Below the pieces are notes generated by a model. The model searched no databases, was not told where the DNA came from, and saw nothing but the letters and a program-made list of their open reading frames with translations. DNA of 64,000 nucleotides from Streptococcus sp. zg-86 (lineage in GTDB: Bacteria > Bacillota > Bacilli > Lactobacillales > Streptococcaceae), in contig NZ_CP072115.1 of assembly GCF_017639855.1 (NCBI RefSeq), positions 1,804,501 through 1,868,500 of the forward strand, read 5' to 3'. Of the stretch, positions 58,571 through 64,000 are shown piece after piece (the first letter of the stretch is position 1; every line of letters begins with the position of its first letter). Made by a program: the position numbers and the translations under genes.

Positions 58571-59647
58571 TTATTCTCTACAAGCAATGGAAAGCGGTAA
58601 AGGCTTAATCCCTGCCCCTTCCCAAGCTCTGCAAATTGTTTCTTTTTGAGCCAGCGATCTGACGAAGCAAATACCGCAATCGCCACCTCCTGCTCCTGAG
58701 GATTTAGCAACAGCCCCTTGTTCCTTAGCCAACTGGCATAATCGTGTCAGTTGAGAGGTTTCAATGACAATTCCCATATTGACCGAAAAGTCTCGTAGTT
58801 GTTGACGATTCACTGCAATCGCTTCTTCAAAAACGGCTGCATCATTTTCTTTACAGGCCTGAATCAATTTTTCCACACAGAGCCTATTTTCAGCCAAAAA
58901 TTGCTGGTGATAAAGCTCTTTTTCTTCTTGAGTCAGCTGACGGTGCATGGCTGCTACTAATTGATCCGTTGAGGCTGCAGCCCCCGTCCAACCTACTAGC
59001 AATTCCAATCCGTCTGGCAACTCCAGCAACTCAATCGCTAAATCTTTCCAGTCTTGCTCTATCACATCACGAATTGAAGCATGCTTTATTGCTGCTTTGA
59101 GCCAGGCTCGATCGACAGAATGATAAGAGATAACTCCACCAAAACTAGACGTCGCCAAATCCCCAAAAGAGCCAGTCATATTGTTTTTTAATTGCGCAAT
59201 TGCTGCCAGTTTATACACCAATATCGGTACAATTTCTTGCTGATAGTAGGCTAATAAAGCCCGAATCACTGCAACCGTTACAGCTCCTGATGAACCCAGT
59301 CCATACTTGGCTCCCGATTGTTGATCATCCAAATCCGATCGAACAGCAATGCGATAGACTGTAGACACATCTACTCCCAACGTACGGACATAGTCTTCAA
59401 CCACCTGCATACTACTGATAATCAGCTGATAGGGATTAGACGAACTTGCGTAAATCTGATGCTCCTGACGAGACCAAAACACTTCCAGTTCAGGATTTTG
59501 AGTAGAACGAATCGTCCCTTTCTCTGCCTGTTGTAAAGAGACAACCAAGCGTTGTTCAACCGCTGCAATAACTGCTGGGTAACCAGCTTCAACAACTGCG
59601 TATTCTCCTGCTAAATATAACTTTCCTGATGCACTTGCCTCAATCAT
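58571..59647 (-). CDS. mvaK2: Phosphomevalonate kinase
   Basis: 358 residues from MIEASASGKLYLAGEYAVVEAGYPA; the frame is open upstream to 59713, inside mvaD. GHMP-kinase motifs: KYGLGSSGAVTVAVIRALL (ATP loop) and KSSGAGGGDCGICFV near the C-terminus. It makes mevalonate 5-diphosphate from the 5-phosphate. Its start overlaps the 3' end of mvaD by 8 bases. Confidence 0.94.
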   Translation of the reverse strand: MIEASASGKLYLAGEYAVVEAGYPAVIAAVEQRLVVSLQQAEKGTIRSTQNPELEVFWSRQEHQIYASSSNPYQLIISSMQVVEDYVRTLGVDVSTVYRIAVRSDLDDQQSGAKYGLGSSGAVTVAVIRALLAYYQQEIVPILVYKLAAIAQLKNNMTGSFGDLATSSFGGVISYHSVDRAWLKAAIKHASIRDVIEQDWKDLAIELLELPDGLELLVGWTGAAASTDQLVAAMHRQLTQEEKELYHQQFLAENRLCVEKLIQACKENDAAVFEEAIAVNRQQLRDFSVNMGIVIETSQLTRLCQLAKEQGAVAKSSGAGGGDCGICFVRSLAQKETICRAWEGAGIKPLPLSIACRE

Positions 59648-60674
59648 GCTCCACACCTCTGGAAAAGCTACGCTCAGATTCCTGCCAATCTGTCTCCAAT
59701 AAGACATAAGCACCGCAGCCCGGGAGACTGGTTAAAATTTGCTCTGCTTGCAAATATTCTTTCAAGGCAGCGACGAGATAATCCATATCACTGGCTCTAC
59801 AAAGCACTTTGACATTCGGACCGGCATCCATGGTCATATAAGCCGGCAAATTCAAGTCCATTCTTACTTGGCGGACAGCCTCCTGCGCTCTCAAACTATC
59901 TGCCGTCCAATAGGTAAACGGAGGATTTGCAGACAAGGTGGTCGCATGCATTTTCATGCCATTGTGTTCCGTCAGTTGTCCTACTCGCTCAAAATCGCGC
60001 TGTGCAATAGCATCCTTAATGTCTTGTAAATCTCGAGCAGCAGTTTCGACCCACATCGGATAAAATGGAGAAGTCTGAACTGTATGCTCCATACCCTCAC
60101 GACTAGCAATCTTTTTCTTTCCAGTATCCACCGCAAGAACAATCATCCCAATGTCCCAATCAGCATCGTCAATCGGATGAGCCATGGAATCTGCTGTTCC
60201 TGTCCCCATATCCCATTCGACAAATCCGCCAAACAGACTACGGGTACTAGAGCCTGACCCTTGTCTGGCAAAGGTTGATAATTCCTCACGAGACAAGTCC
60301 AAATCCAAGGCAGTTGCAGTAGCTAATGCCAAAGCAGCAAAAGCGGAAGCTGAACTGGCTAGACCAGCAGCTGTTGGAACAAAATTCAAACTTTCAACAC
60401 AAGCAAATCGTCGCTCACCTGTATATTCGCGAAATAAATTCAAAAATTGCGAAATTTTTTTATTTTCTTTTTCGGATTGTTTTTGGCCGTTCAAAAAAAA
60501 CGCATCTGCCGTCAAGGCATCATCAAAGACAACCTTGGTATCTGTGTAAAAAGCGTCCAATGTCAAGGATAAACTGGAATTCATTGGTAAAAATAAATCC
60601 TTATCCCGCTTTCCCCAATATTTAATTAACGCAATATTGGTATGGGCACGCGCAATCCCTACTTTCTTACTCAT
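59640..60674 (-). CDS. mvaD: Diphosphomevalonate decarboxylase
   Basis: 344 residues. ARAHTNIALIKYWGKRD (N-terminus), the GHMP loop TAAGLASSASAFAALA, and MTMDAGPNVKVL with the catalytic Asp are diagnostic. It converts mevalonate diphosphate to isopentenyl diphosphate with ATP. Slightly longer than usual owing to an extra ~20 residues at the C-terminus. Overlaps mvaK1 by 8 bases and mvaK2 by 8 bases. Confidence 0.95.
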   Translation of the reverse strand: MSKKVGIARAHTNIALIKYWGKRDKDLFLPMNSSLSLTLDAFYTDTKVVFDDALTADAFFLNGQKQSEKENKKISQFLNLFREYTGERRFACVESLNFVPTAAGLASSASAFAALALATATALDLDLSREELSTFARQGSGSSTRSLFGGFVEWDMGTGTADSMAHPIDDADWDIGMIVLAVDTGKKKIASREGMEHTVQTSPFYPMWVETAARDLQDIKDAIAQRDFERVGQLTEHNGMKMHATTLSANPPFTYWTADSLRAQEAVRQVRMDLNLPAYMTMDAGPNVKVLCRASDMDYLVAALKEYLQAEQILTSLPGCGAYVLLETDWQESERSFSRGVEHD

Positions 60675-61602
60675 GTCCTTCTCCTAAAAACTGTATCCAT
60701 GTTTGGCGAGCACCAGCTGATGTGAGAGCTTGAGCGATAGTTTGCGCTATTTCCTTCGTTTTGGCAAGAGCAATCATGCAACCTCCCCGGCCACCACCTG
60801 TTAATTTGGCACCCAATGCCCCCTTTTGGCGAGCAATCGCAACCAAGCTATCTAAACTTTCATCTGATACACTCAACTTCTGCAAATAGCTCTGCGCATA
60901 ATCCATCACCTGACCAAGTTCAGCGGCTTGATTCTGCGCCAAATAATCCCTCGCTTGATTGGTCAACTCTCCCAGGGCCTCAATCCAATGGATAGCTTCT
61001 GCCTGCTCTTGATAAAGATGTGCTACATCAGTAATCGCTTCTAAAGTATTTCCTGTCTTTCCTGTATCAGCAACAACCAGATAGGCATTCAAAGAAAGAG
61101 TCACCGGCTCAATCTCTTGACCTTTCACAAAAAAGATAGGTGCTGTTCCTGTCACCGTTGTCGCATCAATCCCTGACGGATTTCCATGCGCAATCTTTTC
61201 AGACGACTGGACGATTTCCCACAATTCTTCATCTGACAAGGTCTTTTGATAGAAGGTAAATAAAGCTCGTGCCACCGCTGTAGCCACTGCTGCACTAGAA
61301 CCCATCCCGCGCTCTGCTGGAATGGTCGATTGAATCTCAATATGAATAGCAGGATCAGTCGGTGCCCCAATCCGATAAAGTGAAAAGCGGATTGCATGTT
61401 TCAAACTTTCCCAAATTTTAGGCATTTCATGAACCAGACCTTGATAAAAATCACAACTAACAGAGAGTGCTTGACCTTCAGCTCGAACTTCAGCCGTAAT
61501 TTGAACAGCAGAAAAAGGCATGGCAATAGCTGGCTGGCCATACACTACTGCATGCTCTCCCATTAAAATAATCTTTCCTGTTGATATTCCTCTTGCAACC
61601 AT
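60667..61602 (-). CDS. mvaK1: Mevalonate kinase
   Basis: 311 residues. GKIILMGEHAVVYGQPAIAMP (N-terminal GHMP motif), PAERGMGSSAAVATAVARAL (ATP loop) and AKLTGGGRGGCMIAL (C-terminal motif) are intact. It phosphorylates mevalonate. First gene of the operon mvaK1-mvaD-mvaK2-fni, which supplies isoprenoid precursors in streptococci. AAGGAG precedes the ATG. Confidence 0.95.
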   Translation of the reverse strand: MVARGISTGKIILMGEHAVVYGQPAIAMPFSAVQITAEVRAEGQALSVSCDFYQGLVHEMPKIWESLKHAIRFSLYRIGAPTDPAIHIEIQSTIPAERGMGSSAAVATAVARALFTFYQKTLSDEELWEIVQSSEKIAHGNPSGIDATTVTGTAPIFFVKGQEIEPVTLSLNAYLVVADTGKTGNTLEAITDVAHLYQEQAEAIHWIEALGELTNQARDYLAQNQAAELGQVMDYAQSYLQKLSVSDESLDSLVAIARQKGALGAKLTGGGRGGCMIALAKTKEIAQTIAQALTSAGARQTWIQFLGEGHE

Positions 61603-61624
61603 GATTTCTCCTTATGCAGCTTAT

Positions 61625-61630
61625 ATTATA
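61625..61630 (-). promoter_or_regulatory. Mevalonate operon promoter
   Basis: TGG-TATAAT extended -10 on the minus strand; the -35 is weak. Confidence 0.6.
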
Positions 61631-61703
61631 CCACGTTTCAGAAAAAACCTTCTACTATTTTCTATTTCACAAAGAATGAAAAGGAGGAAAACGTAGCGGA
61701 AAT

Positions 61704-61732
61704 TTGTTTTTCACTAGTAAAATCGCTACAAT
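61704..61732 (+). promoter_or_regulatory. gshF promoter
   Basis: TTGTTT, 17-base spacer, TACAAT (61727-61732), divergent from the mevalonate promoter. Confidence 0.6.
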
Positions 61733-61763
61733 ATTACTATCAGATATGACGAGGAATATTACT

Positions 61764-64000
61764 ATGAATATGAACCATTTACTGCAACAAGCACCGAAAA
61801 ATCTTCCTATTTTGCAGGCTCGTTTTGGGTTAGAACGCGAGTCACTACGCATGAATACCAAGCATCGTATCGCACAAACTGCTCATCCTGAAAAACTAGG
61901 TTCTAGAGAATTTCACCCCTATATACAGACCGATTATAGCGAATCACAATTGGAATTAATTACTCCCGTCAGCATTTCAACCAAAGAGGCTAGACGGGTA
62001 TTAGGCGCTATTACAGACGTCGCTTATCGTTCCATGAATCCTGATGAATACCTTTGGCCACTGTCCATGCCTCCTCAAGCAAGAGAAGATGAGATCCGAA
62101 TTGCCCAACTGGAAAATGACTATGAGTACCGATACCGACAAGGACTTGGACAACGCTATGGAAAATTACTCCAATCCATGTCAGGCATTCACTACAACCT
62201 AGAATTAGGGGCAGACTTAATCACACAATTATTCGAAGCAAGCAACTACGACTCCCAAATCGCCTTTACCAATGATCTCTATCTCAAGTTAGCACAGCAA
62301 TTTTTACGTTATCGCTGGTTTTTAACGTATTTGTATGGTGCTAGTGTGGTAGCCGAAAAAGGATTTTTACAAGAAGAATTAGCCCACCCTGTTCGTTCCT
62401 TGCGCAATAGCTCCTATGGTTATGTTAATTCTTCAGATATTCATGTTTCCTTTGCTGATTTAGAAACCTATGTCCAGGATATCGAACACTATGTCAAGAC
62501 AGGACAGCTTTCTGCGGAAAAAGAATTTTACTCCGCCGTCCGCCTGCGGGGCCATAAGCATAATCGGGATTATCTCACAAAAGGGATTCGCTACCTCGAA
62601 TTTCGCTGCTTTGACCTAAATCCCTTTGATTTTCTTGCTATTAGCCAAGAAACCTTGGATACTGTCCATCTCTTTGCGCTTGCCCTCCTGTGGATTGATC
62701 GCCCTGAAAATGTAGATGATACCCTTTTAACCGCTGCTCGACTAAATAACCAAATTGCCCTTTCTCATCCGCTCACTCCCCTACCAGAAGAGGCTGATAC
62801 GCAAACCATTCTTGACGCTATGCAGGCCGTTGTCAGTCATTTCCAATTAGATGAGACGTATCAAGAATTACTAGAAACTGTCAAACAGCAAGTTGCCCAT
62901 CCTCAACTGACCCTATCAGGACAGTTAGTCGACCGACTAGAAGGACATTCCCTAGAGGATTTGGGACGCAAGCAAGGAATCAACTTTCATGAATACGCTT
63001 GGAGTGCACCATACGCCCTTAAAGGCTATGAAAACATGGAACTCTCTACTCAAATGCTGATGTTTGATGCGCTGCAAAAAGGAATCAATCTTGAGATTCT
63101 CGATGAAGAAGATCAATTCCTCAAACTCTGGCACAAAGACCATGTTGAATATGTCAAAAACGGCAATATGACCTCTAAAGATAACTATGTTGTCCCTCTT
63201 GCTATGGCGAATAAAACGGTTACCAAAAAAATTCTTGCAACAGCAGGATTTCCTGTCCCAGCAGGTGCAGAATTTTCAAGCAAGACAGAGGCGCTACGCT
63301 ACTATGGGCAGATTGAAAAAAGCGCTATTGTTGTTAAGCCAAAATCCACTAACTTTGGCCTCGGGATTTCCATTTTCCAAGATGGCGCTAGCCTAGAAGA
63401 TTATGAAAAAGCCCTTGACATTGCCTTTGCCGAAGACACACAAGTCTTGGTAGAAGAATTCATTGCAGGTACTGAGTACCGCTTCTTTGTCCTAGACGGA
63501 AAATGCGAGGCTGTATTACTACGTGTTGCTGCAAATGTGGTAGGAGATGGCATCCATACAATCGCAGAGTTGGTTGACATCAAAAACCAAGATCCGCTGC
63601 GTGGGCGTGACCACCGTTCCCCACTTGAAATCATTCAGTTAGGAGACATTGAAAAGCTCATGCTGAATCAGCAGGGCTATCAGCCAGATACTGTTTTAGA
63701 AGCTGGTCAAAAGGCTGAACTACGGGGCAACTCCAATATTTCAACAGGTGGTGACTCGATTGATGTGACGGATCAAATGGATGAGAGCTATAAACAGCTA
63801 GCAGCTGATATGGCTAAAGCTATCGGAGCTTGGACATGCGGTGTTGACTTGATTATTCCAGATTCATCCCTCCCTTCCACTAAAGACGATCCTAATTGTA
63901 CCTGTATCGAACTCAATTTCAATCCGTCCATGTATATGCACACCTATTGCTACCAAGGACCAGGACAAGAACTAACACCCAAGATTATCGCAAAATTATT
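61764..64000 (+). CDS. gshF: Bifunctional glutathione synthetase GshF (GshAB), 3' end outside the window
   Basis: 745 codons are visible, nearly the full ~750. The N-terminal two thirds are a gamma-glutamylcysteine ligase (FGLERESLRMNT with the active-site Glu; EFHPYIQTDYSESQLELITPVS; MSGIHYNLEL; RYLEFRCFDLNPF). The C-terminal third, from about residue 480, is an ATP-grasp domain (ALRYYGQIEKSAIVVKPKSTNFGLGIS; VLVEEFIAGTEYRFFVL; CIELNFNPSMYMHTY) that adds glycine. One protein thus makes glutathione from glutamate, cysteine and glycine. GAGGAA precedes the ATG at 61764; a second Met at 61770 is possible. Confidence 0.95.
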   Translation, partial: MNMNHLLQQAPKNLPILQARFGLERESLRMNTKHRIAQTAHPEKLGSREFHPYIQTDYSESQLELITPVSISTKEARRVLGAITDVAYRSMNPDEYLWPLSMPPQAREDEIRIAQLENDYEYRYRQGLGQRYGKLLQSMSGIHYNLELGADLITQLFEASNYDSQIAFTNDLYLKLAQQFLRYRWFLTYLYGASVVAEKGFLQEELAHPVRSLRNSSYGYVNSSDIHVSFADLETYVQDIEHYVKTGQLSAEKEFYSAVRLRGHKHNRDYLTKGIRYLEFRCFDLNPFDFLAISQETLDTVHLFALALLWIDRPENVDDTLLTAARLNNQIALSHPLTPLPEEADTQTILDAMQAVVSHFQLDETYQELLETVKQQVAHPQLTLSGQLVDRLEGHSLEDLGRKQGINFHEYAWSAPYALKGYENMELSTQMLMFDALQKGINLEILDEEDQFLKLWHKDHVEYVKNGNMTSKDNYVVPLAMANKTVTKKILATAGFPVPAGAEFSSKTEALRYYGQIEKSAIVVKPKSTNFGLGISIFQDGASLEDYEKALDIAFAEDTQVLVEEFIAGTEYRFFVLDGKCEAVLLRVAANVVGDGIHTIAELVDIKNQDPLRGRDHRSPLEIIQLGDIEKLMLNQQGYQPDTVLEAGQKAELRGNSNISTGGDSIDVTDQMDESYKQLAADMAKAIGAWTCGVDLIIPDSSLPSTKDDPNCTCIELNFNPSMYMHTYCYQGPGQELTPKIIAKL

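Overview
The window looks like a chromosomal segment of a low-GC Gram-positive coccus of the genus Streptococcus. The evidence is PolC-type DNA polymerase III, the mevalonate cluster mvaK1-mvaD-mvaK2-fni, a fused glutathione synthetase GshF, MsmK, class C sortases with LPXTG-like pilins, a dhaS/dhaQ-dhaKLM locus, AGGAGG ribosome binding sites, and CcpA cre sites. A Streptococcus suis-like species would fit, but the species cannot be fixed from the sequence alone. I saw no rRNA, tRNA or CRISPR array.

Layout. 1-12.5 kb is mostly housekeeping: 5' end of rlmB, a lipoprotein, an ArAE/FUSC membrane protein, msmK, a PucR-type regulator, mrnC-cysS-two small ORFs-cysE-pnp-rpsO, and a uracil permease behind a PyrR-type attenuator. 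12.8-22.0 kb is a five-gene sortase-dependent pilus operon on the minus strand: backbone pilin, minor pilin, two class C sortases, large tip adhesin. Its promoter carries a 12-base G tract between -35 and -10, a strong candidate phase-variation switch. 22.3-35.8 kb holds rsuA, an MFS protein, def, a small lipoprotein, an intact-looking IS1182-family element, glsB-like, pepS, a glycine betaine/choline-type ABC transporter and polC.

35.9-40.7 kb is the accessory region. It contains a compact minus-strand operon of a 39-residue protein, an Nmad2-like protein, an Nmad3 protein and a WYL-domain regulator. The promoter is a perfect 43-bp tandem duplication full of palindromes, and 16-bp inverted sequences lie at both module ends. 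I consider this the best candidate for a poorly described biological system (nucleotide modification or defence related). Beside it lie a proS 3' fragment, a 41-42 bp higher-order tandem array, and several small unknown genes, one frameshifted.

40.7-44.5 kb is the dihydroxyacetone kinase locus: dhaQ and dhaS divergent from dhaKLM, with a DhaS-like operator and a cre site in the promoter. 44.9-50.1 kb is the envelope block proS-rseP-cdsA-uppS-yajC. 50.3-53.3 kb has a TetR repressor divergent from two flavin oxidoreductases. 53.3-56.5 kb has purA and a DUF6287 lipoprotein between two inverted, about 98% identical 290-bp repeats, with a set of tandem structured terminator-like repeats downstream of purA. 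56.5-61.6 kb has DUF1304/MarR genes and the mevalonate operon that makes isopentenyl diphosphate, the precursor used by UppS. The window ends inside gshF.

Small dispersed repeats are abundant: a mini-element with AGAACCTGTATTCA terminal repeats (two copies, one forming the msmK leader), two ~41-bp tandem arrays, and the 290-bp element.
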